38,093 nt of DNA from an uncultured Prevotellaceae bacterium (GCA_947168045.1 CAMVKN010000035.1:1-38093); one strand, 5' to 3'; counted from the stretch's first letter, positions 15,928 through 25,229 are shown. A program made the numbers and translations. The notes: a model not told the origin generated them from the sequence alone.

Positions 15928-17826
15928 ATGAAAAAACTCCTACCCATCCTGATGGTTTGGCTGGCCATCACCGCCAAAGCCATCACCGTAACCGACACCA
16001 TCTTCAACCGTAACGAACACCCAGAGTATGCCTTCGGCGCCGATGTCAGCTTTGTGCCCATGATGGAGAGCTGGGGCACGAAGTGGCTCGACAAGAACGG
16101 CAATCAGAAGGACATTCTCAAAATCCTGAAGGAGCAGGGCATCAATAGCATTCGTCTGCGTGTGTGGACGGTGAACAGCGGGGCCAGCAGCAAGCAGGAG
16201 GTGGTCAACATGTGCAAGCGCGCCAAAGCCATAGGCCTGGACGTTATGATTGACTTCCACTACAGCGACACATGGGCCGACCCGGGCAGCCAGACCATTC
16301 CCTCGGCATGGACCAACCACAGCGTCGATGCCTTGGCGAAGAACATCTACGACCACACCTTCGACGTGCTGTCGGCCATCAAGGCCGCCGGTGTGGTGCC
16401 ACGCTGGGTACAGGTGGGCAACGAGACGAAACGCGGCATGCTCTACCCCGTAGGACAGACGAACAAGGGTGGCAGTGTGGCCTTCGCCCGATTCGTGCAG
16501 AACGGCTACAATGCCGTGAAGGCTGTCGACTCCACGACACAGGTCATCGTCCACCTGCCCGACGGCCACGATAACTCACTCTACCGCAGCATCTTCGACG
16601 GGTTGAAGAAGAACGGTGCGAAGTGGGACATCATCGGCCTGTCAGCCTATCCACGGTGGTCACACCTCGACGGCCCCACAATGATTACCCGTGTCATGGC
16701 CAATATCAACGACCTGAAGAGCCGCTACGGCACACCCTGCATGGTGGTGGAGACGGGGCATTACCCCAAGGAAGCCGTGGTGGGTAACCAGTACTTGGTG
16801 GGCCTGATGGACCGCATGATAAAGAATGGCGACCTGGGCTGCTTCTACTGGGAGCCGGAGTCGATGGGCGGCTACGACATGGGAGCCTGGGACGAGGCTA
16901 CACGCAAGCCCACTGTGATGATGGACGCCTTCCTCGGCGTGAAGCACACGGAGGTGCCCTGGATGATGAGAGCCTCGATGCTGTCTCCCGCCGCCGAGCA
17001 GACCGTCGAGGATGCTGCCGTTGAGCTTCAGGTCCGTGTGCAGCACCAGCGCAAGGGACGCCTACGTATGGTGGAGTTTTATTTCGACAAAATGAAGACC
17101 GGCACCTACAAGCCTGACGACCCAGCCACCGTGGCGGCCACAGACACCATCCCGTTCACCGTTGCCAATGCGGCCATTGGCGTACACAGCGCCTGGGCAC
17201 GGGTCACCGACAACGCGAACAACAAGCAAACCACTGACACGGTGACGTTCTACTGCGGGCAGTCGGCACTGGCTGACAACACCGTAACGGAGAACGTCGA
17301 CCAGCGAGGGGGCACCCAGCACTGGGGCCTGCAGTTCAGCGAGGCCGGCAACTACCGCCTGGTGTTCAGGTACAGTGCCCCCAGCCTCTGCGGCGCCGTG
17401 CTACAGATTGACGGCGACAGCATCACCAGAAGCTACTTCCTGAAGAAGGAGGACGCATTTCAAACAACCGACATAACGGTAGCACAACCGGGAAACCACA
17501 CACTGCAAATGGTGGCCTCCACCCAAGCCGGCCTGCCCACCATCAGCTATCTGCGCATCTTCCCGCTTGAAGGACAGGCCCTGCCAACGAGCGCCGACCT
17601 GTCCGGCATCGACAGCCAGCCCACGGCCGATGCCGACGAGACGGCCGCCGTCTATAGTCTGTCAGGCACCTATCTGGGTACCGTGCCGCTGTCATTACTG
17701 AAAGGTTCGCTGGGCGACAGGCCGTCGGCCGTCGTTGCCCTGCCAGCCTCGGGCGTATGGTCAGGCTTGCCCATAAACAGCGTCGGCGGCACACCGTACA
17801 TCGTGCGGAAGCAACGGCTGAAATAG
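15928..17826 (+). CDS. GH53 arabinogalactan endo-beta-1,4-galactanase
   Basis: A 632-residue exported enzyme with a signal peptide (about 1-17). The GH53 barrel (about 25-345) contains the acid/base Glu166 in QVGNET and nucleophile Glu275 in MVVETGHYP. It cuts beta-1,4-galactan side chains of rhamnogalacturonan I. Behind it are an Ig-like segment (about 370-450) and a beta-sandwich, carbohydrate-binding-like domain (about 455-550), then a linker and a C-terminal YSLSG...YIVRKQRLK segment resembling the short C-terminal modules of Prevotella secreted proteins. The start at 15928 gives the signal peptide directly; an upstream in-frame ATG at 15862 precedes the promoter and is rejected. The last 157 bp overlap the 3' end of the convergent regulator gene. 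Confidence 0.95.
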   Translation: MKKLLPILMVWLAITAKAITVTDTIFNRNEHPEYAFGADVSFVPMMESWGTKWLDKNGNQKDILKILKEQGINSIRLRVWTVNSGASSKQEVVNMCKRAKAIGLDVMIDFHYSDTWADPGSQTIPSAWTNHSVDALAKNIYDHTFDVLSAIKAAGVVPRWVQVGNETKRGMLYPVGQTNKGGSVAFARFVQNGYNAVKAVDSTTQVIVHLPDGHDNSLYRSIFDGLKKNGAKWDIIGLSAYPRWSHLDGPTMITRVMANINDLKSRYGTPCMVVETGHYPKEAVVGNQYLVGLMDRMIKNGDLGCFYWEPESMGGYDMGAWDEATRKPTVMMDAFLGVKHTEVPWMMRASMLSPAAEQTVEDAAVELQVRVQHQRKGRLRMVEFYFDKMKTGTYKPDDPATVAATDTIPFTVANAAIGVHSAWARVTDNANNKQTTDTVTFYCGQSALADNTVTENVDQRGGTQHWGLQFSEAGNYRLVFRYSAPSLCGAVLQIDGDSITRSYFLKKEDAFQTTDITVAQPGNHTLQMVASTQAGLPTISYLRIFPLEGQALPTSADLSGIDSQPTADADETAAVYSLSGTYLGTVPLSLLKGSLGDRPSAVVALPASGVWSGLPINSVGGTPYIVRKQRLK

Positions 17827-19628
17827 CTGACCGACGAGAAACCGGCAGCATAGCTGATTTCAGTAATCGACAGCTGGCCCTGGCGTAGCAGGTCAGCGGC
17901 ATGGCGCAGGCGGATGGTGCGCATAAACTCAGTAGGCTTCTGCCCTGTAGCCGACTGAATCTTCCGATAGAAGGTCATGCGGCTCATGCACAAGTCGTTG
18001 GCCAGTTGCTCCACGCTGTAGCCATCGTCGCTCAGGTGTGACTCCACCATGGCGATGGCATGCTGCAGCCAGGGGGTCTCGCCCCCAGTCCTGCCAGCAG
18101 GCGCCACGGCGTGACTGTCGCCAGCAGCGGGCACCGCCACCTCGTCGCCTTTCCATTCCTGTTCCTCTGACTTTGTGCCGCACTTGGTGTCTTTCATCTC
18201 AGCAAGGAAGCGGTTACGCTGCCGTCGGAGGAACAATATATATATAATGAGAGCGACAAGCACCATGAGCAGTGCCGCAAGCATCCACCAGACCCACCGG
18301 GGCATGGCCGATGAGGTGTCGTCCCTGGGCTGGCTCCACCGCACGCCGGGAGCCGTCTCTTGCAGTTCGATGCTGTAGACGCCGTCGGCCTCGCGACTCT
18401 GCTGTCGCAGGGTGTGGCGCACGGGGTCATAGCAGCGGACATAGCGGTCGTAGACAAGCAGAAGGCGGCCCATGCTGTCAACGTCAAGCTGCGTCACGGC
18501 ATCGCCATACTCGTTAGAGGCATACTCGTCGGTGACCAACTGGCCGTCACGATAGGCCATCACCGTGCCGAAGATGGTGGCCAGCCACAAGGTGCCGTCG
18601 GCCGTGTAAGCCATGGCCGACACGTCCGTCTGTTCCAGCACCACCGTCTCCCTGCCATGCTTCATCTGTCGTATGTCCTTGCCAGTACTGAACCACAGCT
18701 CGCCATCCCCTCTTTCGGCTATGGCCGTCGGACGGGCCGACAGACCGCAGGCTGTGCGTATGGAGTCGGCCATGAAGCGTGTGAACTCCTGTCCGCTGAA
18801 CCACGGCTGCTGTCTGCCGTCAGCCAAGACGTAGCACCGTCCCATGCCGTCAGACACCAGCCTGCGTCCCTGCAGGTCAAGGCTGACACGGCTCATGCAG
18901 ATGCTGTCAGACGGCTCCGTCAGCTCCACGGTGCCGTTGTCAGGATGATAGCGCACCACACCCTTGCCCAGAGTACCGACCAGCAGCCGACCGGTCAACG
19001 AATCATCGGCAATGTCAGTCGGAGCAGCATCGAGCGGCCAGGGCACGTCCTCGAACCGGTCGCCGACGAGTTTTATCAAGCCCCCGTTCCACTGCGTGGC
19101 CCACAGCTGTCCGCGGCGGTCCTCGTGCAGTCTGGCCAAGTACTTGTCGCCTGCAGCATACGTTTTCAGCCAACGTCCGTCGGCAGCATATTCATAGACC
19201 TTCATGTTGGCCGTCAGCCACCAATGCCCGTCGGCCCCGACGATGATGTCGTCAACGCGCTTGTCGTCCACCTCCGTCAGCCTGCGAATGGTATAGTCCT
19301 GCTTGTCCAGCACGTTGGCGCCGTGCGATGTGCCGATGATGATGTAGCGCCCGTCGGCCTCGCACAGGCAGGCCACATTATTGCTACCCAGAAGGTCAGG
19401 GCGCGCGGCATCGCTCTTGAACACCAGCATCTGCCTGCCGTCGTCACGGCACACGCCCCCGCCATCGGTGGCATACCACAGGAAGCCCTCCGTGTCCTGC
19501 ATCACGTGCAGCACCCGCTCAGCCGACAGGTACTCGTGGTTGGGCAGAGTCAGCACGACATGCTGCTGCGCCCTGCCGAGTAATGGCAAGAACATGGCCA
19601 AGAGTAGCAAAGACAAGCGTCGTCTCAT
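17670..19628 (-). CDS. Membrane-bound propeller-AraC hybrid regulator
   Basis: A 652-residue protein with a signal peptide (1-20), a periplasmic region of about 425 residues made of regulator-propeller-type repeats (for example TEGFLWYATDGGGVCRDD, DGHWWLTANMKVYEY, DGTLWLATIFG), one membrane helix (about 446-466) and a cytoplasmic AraC-type helix-turn-helix domain (about 540-622). The usual Bacteroidota hybrid two-component regulators have a Y_Y_Y domain, kinase and receiver between these parts; all are missing here. So ligand sensing outside must be passed directly to DNA binding inside, as in the shorter SusR-type regulators. It probably controls the neighbouring pectin genes through the GTTACAT sites. 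Its own -7 box overlaps one half-site. The final 30 residues after the AraC fold are unusual and overlap GH53. Confidence 0.93.
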   Translation of the reverse strand: MRRRLSLLLLAMFLPLLGRAQQHVVLTLPNHEYLSAERVLHVMQDTEGFLWYATDGGGVCRDDGRQMLVFKSDAARPDLLGSNNVACLCEADGRYIIIGTSHGANVLDKQDYTIRRLTEVDDKRVDDIIVGADGHWWLTANMKVYEYAADGRWLKTYAAGDKYLARLHEDRRGQLWATQWNGGLIKLVGDRFEDVPWPLDAAPTDIADDSLTGRLLVGTLGKGVVRYHPDNGTVELTEPSDSICMSRVSLDLQGRRLVSDGMGRCYVLADGRQQPWFSGQEFTRFMADSIRTACGLSARPTAIAERGDGELWFSTGKDIRQMKHGRETVVLEQTDVSAMAYTADGTLWLATIFGTVMAYRDGQLVTDEYASNEYGDAVTQLDVDSMGRLLLVYDRYVRCYDPVRHTLRQQSREADGVYSIELQETAPGVRWSQPRDDTSSAMPRWVWWMLAALLMVLVALIIYILFLRRQRNRFLAEMKDTKCGTKSEEQEWKGDEVAVPAAGDSHAVAPAGRTGGETPWLQHAIAMVESHLSDDGYSVEQLANDLCMSRMTFYRKIQSATGQKPTEFMRTIRLRHAADLLRQGQLSITEISYAAGFSSVSYFSRCFRTMYGVPPTLFMGKPDHTPEAGRATTADGLSPSEPFSNDSGTVPR

Positions 19629-19650
19629 GTGTTTTAAGTGGAAAACGCCT

Positions 19651-19658
19651 CAAAGTTA
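19651..19658 (-). promoter_or_regulatory. -7 box of the regulator gene, overlapped by an operator half-site
   Basis: The minus strand reads TAACTTTG, 22 bp upstream of the regulator start. Four of its bases are shared with the GTTACAT half-site at 19655-19661, so protein bound there would block this promoter, consistent with autorepression. Confidence 0.65.
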
Positions 19659-19682
19659 CATTATTTTATCGAAATGTTACAT
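19655..19682 (+). promoter_or_regulatory. Predicted AraC-type operator between regulator and esterase
   Basis: GTTACAT at 19655-19661 and 19676-19682, again with a 21-bp period. The downstream half-site ends 30 bp before the esterase -7 box at 19712, the same distance as at the GH53 promoter. The 14 bases between the half-sites are unrelated at the two loci, so the half-sites themselves are conserved. Confidence 0.78.
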
Positions 19683-19711
19683 GATTTCAAGTACCTTTTA
19701 AGCATTTTTTA

Positions 19712-19719
19712 TATCTTTG
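19712..19719 (+). promoter_or_regulatory. -7 box for the esterase and GH51-GH43 operon
   Basis: TATCTTTG fits TAnnTTTG and lies 61 bp upstream of the esterase start at 19781. It is the only box before the two-gene operon. Confidence 0.7.
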
Positions 19720-19780
19720 CAGCAATTTAGCGGCTCATCAGCGAACAGTGTTTCCACATACGAAGCGAATCAGTCGGACT

Positions 19781-21340
19781 ATGCACAAAACTATCATCAT
19801 ATTAATGTTGGCACTGGCCACAGCCACTGCCACCGAAGCCCAGCCCATCACGGCTGGCGAACACACCCGGGTTCAAACCGTCTACGGCCCCATCGAAGGC
19901 TATCAGGACGGCAGTATCTTCACCTTCAAGGGCATCCGCTATGCCAAGGCCGAGCGGTTCATGCCGCCAGAAAAGCCCGACAGCTTCACCAAGCTGCGAC
20001 AGTGCAAGGTCTATGGTCCGCAGGCACCGCAGGGCGAGTCGCTCCGCTGGAACGAAGGCAACAGCCAGTCGGACTACGGCTTCGGCAACCAGTTTGTCAC
20101 CGAGCCGATGGACGAGCAGCAGTGCCTGGTGCTCAATGTGTGGACACCCAGCATCAACGACCAGAAGCGCCGTCCCGTCTTTGTGTGGATTCACGGGGGC
20201 GGCTATGCCGGCGGCTCGGGTCACGACCTGCCCTGCTATGAGGGCCGCGCGCTGGCAGAGGCTGGCGACATCGTGGTGGTGAACCTCAACCACCGCCTGA
20301 ACGTCCTGGGCTACCTCGACCTCACGGGCCTGGGCGGCAAGTATGCCAAGAGCGTCAACCTGGGTCAGCAGGACATTGTGAAAGCTCTTGAGTGGGTGCA
20401 CGACAACATCGCCCTGTTCGGCGGCAATCCCGACGAAGTGACCATCGGCGGACAGTCAGGCGGTGGCGGCAAGGTGTCGACGCTGCTGGCCATGCCATCG
20501 GCCAAGGGACTCTTCAAGCGTGCCATCGTGCAGAGCGGCTCCACGCTGCGCCAGGCCCTGCCCGAACAGACGCAGGCCTTCGGACGTGCCTTCGCCCAGG
20601 AGCTGGGCCAGCCCGCCACGGCACAAGCCGACTTCTCACGCTTCACCTACGACGAGCTTAACCATGCCCTCACGCGTCTGGCGCAGCGGGGCATGCGCAG
20701 CATGCTGTCGCCCGTGGTCGACGGCACCATCCTGCCGCAGCACCCCTTCGAGCCGGCAGCCCCCACGGCCTTCGACGTGCCGATGCTCATCGGCACCGAC
20801 TTCAACGAGTTCACTTTCGACATCAGCCGTGACATGACGTGGGCCGAAGCCGAGGCCGCCGTGCGACAGCGGCAGGGCGAGCGTGCCGACCAGTTCATCG
20901 CCGCCTTCAAGAAGGCCTACCCTAACGCTGAGCCGAAGGAGATGACCTACGTCGACACCGGCTTCAGGGCCGGGGCCGTGCGCCAGGCCGCTGCCAAGGC
21001 CGCCCAGGGTGGAGCACCCGCCTACCTCTACCTGTTCACATGGAAGCCGGAGAGCAACGCCCTCGGCGCATCGCACGGCATGGAACTGCCATTCATGCTC
21101 CACAACGTCAGCCTCCAGCGCGAGATGACGGGCGCCTCCGAGAAAGCCTATAAGTTCGAGAAACTCATCAGCAGCATCTGGCTCGCCTTCATCAAGACGG
21201 GCGACCCCAACGTGAAGGGTCTGCCCAAGTGGGAGCCATACACCGAAGCCACGGGCGTGACAATGCTGCTCGACAACAAATGCCAGCCCGTGCAGCACCA
21301 CGACAAGGAGCTGATGCAAATGAGCCGCAGCATTTGGTAA
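19781..21340 (+). CDS. Type-B carboxylesterase, exported
   Basis: A 519-residue alpha/beta-hydrolase of the carboxylesterase type-B family, with a signal peptide (about 1-18). The catalytic triad can be read as Ser226 in GGQSGGGG, Glu343 in DFNEFTF and His432 in GASHGMELPF; the oxyanion-hole motif is WIHGGGYAGGSG. In polysaccharide loci such enzymes remove acetyl, feruloyl or similar ester groups that block glycosidases; pectic side chains carry both. The specific ester is not predictable from sequence. The start at 19781 gives the signal peptide directly; an in-frame ATG at 19748 would add 11 non-signal-like residues. GH51-GH43 follows after 22 bp. Confidence 0.93.
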   Translation: MHKTIIILMLALATATATEAQPITAGEHTRVQTVYGPIEGYQDGSIFTFKGIRYAKAERFMPPEKPDSFTKLRQCKVYGPQAPQGESLRWNEGNSQSDYGFGNQFVTEPMDEQQCLVLNVWTPSINDQKRRPVFVWIHGGGYAGGSGHDLPCYEGRALAEAGDIVVVNLNHRLNVLGYLDLTGLGGKYAKSVNLGQQDIVKALEWVHDNIALFGGNPDEVTIGGQSGGGGKVSTLLAMPSAKGLFKRAIVQSGSTLRQALPEQTQAFGRAFAQELGQPATAQADFSRFTYDELNHALTRLAQRGMRSMLSPVVDGTILPQHPFEPAAPTAFDVPMLIGTDFNEFTFDISRDMTWAEAEAAVRQRQGERADQFIAAFKKAYPNAEPKEMTYVDTGFRAGAVRQAAAKAAQGGAPAYLYLFTWKPESNALGASHGMELPFMLHNVSLQREMTGASEKAYKFEKLISSIWLAFIKTGDPNVKGLPKWEPYTEATGVTMLLDNKCQPVQHHDKELMQMSRSIW

Positions 21341-21362
21341 TAACGAACAAAAACTAACTATA

Positions 21363-24300
21363 ATGAACAGGAAACTCATCACCGCAGCAACGCTGCTACT
21401 CGGCTGCGCGCTCCCATCAACGGCGCAGACCGACACCATCCGCATCGACCTACAGCAAAAGGGAGCCGTGGTGCCGCCCAACCTCTACGGCATCTTCTTC
21501 GAGGAAATCAACCATGCCGGCGATGGTGGCCTCTATGCCGAGCTGGTACAGAACCGTGGCTTCGAGGAGCATGTGCTGCCCTCGGGCATGACCTGGCGCG
21601 ACGGCCGTGCCTATGCCCCCGATGCCATGAACTATGAGCACCGGCGCAACCGTAACTGGAACATTCCATGGAACATCGAGGAGAAGCAGATGACGGGCTG
21701 GCGCATCGATGGTGTGAAAGCCACCGTCAAGGGCGAGGTCATCGAGGCCGCCACGCCATTGCACGAGAACACGCCACACGCCATGCGCCTAAGCATCTCG
21801 AAGGTGCAGAAGGGCGGCCGCGCCGTGCTCAGCAACACAGGCTACTGGGGCATGGGTCTGAAGCAGGGCGAGCGCTACGACCTGCGTTTCTATGTCCGGT
21901 CAGCCGACTACCGTGGCACCATCACGGCCCGGTTGGTCAACGGCGAGACAGGTGCCTCGCTCGGCACCGCCACCTTTGCCAGCCAGCCCATGAATGACTG
22001 GACGGAGCTGACCGCCACGCTAACCGCCGACGGCTCGGCCGCCAAGGGCGAGCTGGCCTTGGAGTTCGACAAGAAGGGCACGGTGTTCGTCGACTACGTG
22101 TCGCTCTTCCCGCAGGCCACCTTCAAGGGACGCAAGAACGGGCAGCGCGCCGACGTGGCCCAAATGCTGGCCGACCTGCACCCGCGCTTCATGCGCTGGC
22201 CCGGCGGCTGCATCGTAGAGGGAGCCACCTACGACAACCGCGTGAAATGGAAGGAGACGCTGGGCGACCCCATGACACGACGCGGCGAGTGGGACCTGTG
22301 GGGATACCGTGCCACATGGGGCATGGGGTACCATGAGTTCCTGCAGTTCTGCGAGGACCTCGGCATGGATGCCATGTTTGTGAACAACGCCGGCATGTCG
22401 TGCTCGGTGCGCAACGGCGACTTCGTCAGCAGCGATGCCGACATGGAAGCCGTCGTGCAGGACTTCCGCGATGCCATCGACTATGCCCTGGGCGACCCTG
22501 CCCGCAACAAGTGGGCCAAGATGCGTGCCGATGCCGGACACCCGCGCCCTTTCCCACTGAAGTACGTCGAGATTGGCAACGAGAACGTCGGCCCCGAATA
22601 CGTCACTCACTTCAACTACATCTTCAAGAAGCTGAAGGCCGAATATCCCAACATCACCTTCATCAACACCCTGGGGCACACCGACCCGCTGCTCAGCCAG
22701 GTGCCCGGCACCTACATGGTTGACCCGCACTGGTACCGCGACCCCAACTTCTTCTTCAACAACAACCACCTGTTCGACGAGGCACCACGCACCCACGACA
22801 TCTACGTGGGCGAATATGCCTGCAACGCCGGTGTGGGTGCCGGCAACCTGCTGGCCGCCCTCAGCGAGGCTGCCTTCATCATGGGCATGGAGCGCAACAG
22901 CGACGTGGTGAAGATGACCAGCTACGCCCCGCTCTTCGAGAACGAGAACCGCCGCGACTGGCCCACCAACCTCATACACATCAACAGCACCGAAGTCTAC
23001 GGACGGGCCTCTTACTACGTGCAGCAGATGGCGGCCGAGCACCGCCCCACCTATAATGTATATGTGAGCGAGCCCACCACCGAAGGCCAGGCACAGCCCT
23101 TCCGCGCCGGCACCATCGGTCTGGGCAGCTATGCCACACAGTGCGAGTACAAGGACATCAGCGTGACACTGCCCAACGGTCAGGTAAGCGCCGTCCAGCC
23201 CAGCCAGCTGCAGGCAAAGCGCGGCGAATGGACGGTTGAGGACGGCACCCTACGCCAGAGCAGCAACGAACAGCTGACCATGGCGCTGCTGCCCTCATTC
23301 AGCGCCGACACTTACACCCTGCAGCTGAAGGCACGTAAGCTGGGCGGCATGGAGGGATTCTTCATCTATTGCGGCATGGACAGTGACGGACGCAACGGAC
23401 TGGCAGTCAACATTGCCGGATGGAACAACCGCACATCGGCCATACAGCCCATTCGCCGCGGACGCACCAACGACGTGCTGGGCCGACAGGTGCCGCAGTC
23501 GGTGGAGCAGGACCGCTGGTACGACGTAAAGATTGACGTCACACCCACGCTCGTCACGGCTTATGTCGACGGACAGGAGACGCTTGCGGCAAAGCCGGCC
23601 GCACAGACACGCCACTTCTGCCAGACGGGCTTCGACGAAAAGACCTCCGAGCTGGTCATCAAGGTGGTGAACGGCACTGAGCAACCCTACCGCCGCTCCT
23701 TCACCGTGGAGGGCGCACGCTCGGTCATGCCTACCGGGCACGTCGTCACCCTGAGCGGCAATGCCCAGGACGAGAACACCTTCGAGCAGCCCACGAAGCT
23801 GGCACCGCAGACCAGCGTCTACGGCAAGTTCGGCAAACAGTTCGACTACGAGTTCGCCCCCATGTCGTTCACCGTCATGCGCCTGAAGGTGGAGCTGGCA
23901 GGCACCGCCCCCGCTGCCACAACCATGCAGCCCCGCCGCCGCGGATTCCAGCGCGAGGCCTTCACCACTGCCACACCCATGGTGCACGACCCCGTGATGG
24001 CCAAGGACGGCGACACCTACTTCCTCTACGCTACGGGCATGGGCATCCAGCAGATGACATCGAAGGACCGCCAGACATGGACGGTGCTGCCACAGCCCGT
24101 GATGAGCGTCATTCCCGGATGGACAACCGACTCGGTGCCGGGCTTCGGCAGCCATGTGTGGGCGCCCGATGTCATTCAGTGGCACGGCAAGTGGTGGATG
24201 GCCTACAGCTGTTCCACCTTCGGCAAGAACGGGTCGGCCATCGGCCTGCTCAGCACCCGCTCGCTGCACGGCGGCATATGGAAGGACGAGGGGTGTATCG

Positions 24301-24920
24301 TCACCTCGCATGAACGGAGGAAGGACAGTGACGGCAATCCGACGGGCGACAACTGGAACGCCATCGACCCCAACTTCGTCATCGACACGGCCACCGACAC
24401 GCCGTGGCTCGTCTGGGGGTCGTTCTGGGACGGCATACAGCTGGCACGCCTCGACAGCACTATGCACATAGCACAGGGTGAGAAGCCGCGCACCATTGCC
24501 CGCCGCTTCGACCCTGACTACAAGCCCACAGAGCCTAACCCCACATCGCGCTTTGCCGGCACCAACGCCATTGAGGCACCGTTCATCTTCAAGCATGGCG
24601 ACTACTACTATCTGTTCGTGTCGTGGGACTACTGCTGCCGCGGCGCAAAAAGCAACTACCGCGTAGCCGTGGGCCGTAGCAAGACGGTCGCCGGACCTTA
24701 CCTCGACCGCAACGGCAAGGACATGGCCAAGGGTGGCGGCACACTCTTCCTCGAAGGCGACAAGAAGGAATGGGAGGCTGCAGGCCATTGCGCTGCCTAC
24801 ACCTTCGACAATGAGGACATCTTTATCTGCCACGGCTACAGTGCCACCCAGAACGGTGCGGCCCTGCTCATTCAGCGGCCCATCAGCTGGACGGCCGACC
24901 AATGGCCTGTGCTGCAATGA
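21363..24920 (+). CDS. GH51-GH43 bifunctional arabinan-degrading enzyme
   Basis: An 1185-residue exported fusion with a signal peptide (1-21). The N-terminal part is a GH51 alpha-L-arabinofuranosidase with an inserted CBM4/9-like sandwich (about 95-245), acid/base Glu407 in EIGNENVG and nucleophile Glu484 in YVGEYAC. A central concanavalin-like sandwich (about 630-790) follows. The C-terminal five-bladed GH43 domain (about 865-1185) has Asp876 in VHDP, Asp1002 in AIDPNF and Glu1071 in AIEAPF; the PWLVWGSFWDGIQL segment resembles endo-arabinanase-type GH43 members. Together the two sites could cut arabinan chains and trim branches. The stop codon (24918-24920) is directly followed by an insertion-sequence fragment, so the original 3' flank has been replaced. 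Confidence 0.94.
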   Translation: MNRKLITAATLLLGCALPSTAQTDTIRIDLQQKGAVVPPNLYGIFFEEINHAGDGGLYAELVQNRGFEEHVLPSGMTWRDGRAYAPDAMNYEHRRNRNWNIPWNIEEKQMTGWRIDGVKATVKGEVIEAATPLHENTPHAMRLSISKVQKGGRAVLSNTGYWGMGLKQGERYDLRFYVRSADYRGTITARLVNGETGASLGTATFASQPMNDWTELTATLTADGSAAKGELALEFDKKGTVFVDYVSLFPQATFKGRKNGQRADVAQMLADLHPRFMRWPGGCIVEGATYDNRVKWKETLGDPMTRRGEWDLWGYRATWGMGYHEFLQFCEDLGMDAMFVNNAGMSCSVRNGDFVSSDADMEAVVQDFRDAIDYALGDPARNKWAKMRADAGHPRPFPLKYVEIGNENVGPEYVTHFNYIFKKLKAEYPNITFINTLGHTDPLLSQVPGTYMVDPHWYRDPNFFFNNNHLFDEAPRTHDIYVGEYACNAGVGAGNLLAALSEAAFIMGMERNSDVVKMTSYAPLFENENRRDWPTNLIHINSTEVYGRASYYVQQMAAEHRPTYNVYVSEPTTEGQAQPFRAGTIGLGSYATQCEYKDISVTLPNGQVSAVQPSQLQAKRGEWTVEDGTLRQSSNEQLTMALLPSFSADTYTLQLKARKLGGMEGFFIYCGMDSDGRNGLAVNIAGWNNRTSAIQPIRRGRTNDVLGRQVPQSVEQDRWYDVKIDVTPTLVTAYVDGQETLAAKPAAQTRHFCQTGFDEKTSELVIKVVNGTEQPYRRSFTVEGARSVMPTGHVVTLSGNAQDENTFEQPTKLAPQTSVYGKFGKQFDYEFAPMSFTVMRLKVELAGTAPAATTMQPRRRGFQREAFTTATPMVHDPVMAKDGDTYFLYATGMGIQQMTSKDRQTWTVLPQPVMSVIPGWTTDSVPGFGSHVWAPDVIQWHGKWWMAYSCSTFGKNGSAIGLLSTRSLHGGIWKDEGCIVTSHERRKDSDGNPTGDNWNAIDPNFVIDTATDTPWLVWGSFWDGIQLARLDSTMHIAQGEKPRTIARRFDPDYKPTEPNPTSRFAGTNAIEAPFIFKHGDYYYLFVSWDYCCRGAKSNYRVAVGRSKTVAGPYLDRNGKDMAKGGGTLFLEGDKKEWEAAGHCAAYTFDNEDIFICHGYSATQNGAALLIQRPISWTADQWPVLQ

Positions 24921-25024
24921 GCCGGACTTATTGCCTACAACCTGCTGCCAAAGAAGCCTGAAATGAATTTAGAAATCATCGACAAAAGTAGACTTATTGC
25001 GTAAGGCTTACGTCGAACTCACGT
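24921..25024 (+). mobile_element. 3' fragment of the same insertion-sequence remnant
   Basis: Nearly identical to 338-441 (offset 24583): the transposase C-terminal codons followed by the right inverted end CTTACGTCGAACTCACGT. The left breakpoint is exactly at the GH43 stop codon, so this is the scar of a deletion or one-ended event next to the gene. Confidence 0.75.
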
Positions 25025-25229
25025 AGACTGTAGTAGTAGCCAGCGCAAAAGAATGCGCACTAAGTGCACCTTTGGGCCTTAGTCGACTGTCTTGCAGATT
25101 GTTGGCAGGTGCTCCAACTGCCCTCGTTGGTGCACCAACGAGCACCTGATGGTGCACCTGGGCACAGCCGGTAGGCTTCTGGCAACAATAAATGGGCACT
25201 TTTTTGTGAAATTCTCGAGAGAATTTGCC
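25025..25229. other. Gene-free spacer with short inverted pairs
   Basis: No convincing gene. It contains GGTGCTCC/GGTGCACC-type inverted pairs around 25107-25160 similar in style to the shared block, and an ATTCTCGAGAGAA palindrome (25212-25224) that also occurs at 15790-15802. Confidence 0.5.

Noticed and set aside
18360..19583. 407-codon forward frame inside the regulator
   Set aside because: Antisense shadow of the propeller region; no family resemblance and no promoter.
23295..24917. 540-codon reverse frame inside GH51-GH43
   Set aside because: Antisense to a complete GH43 domain; arises from high GC content.
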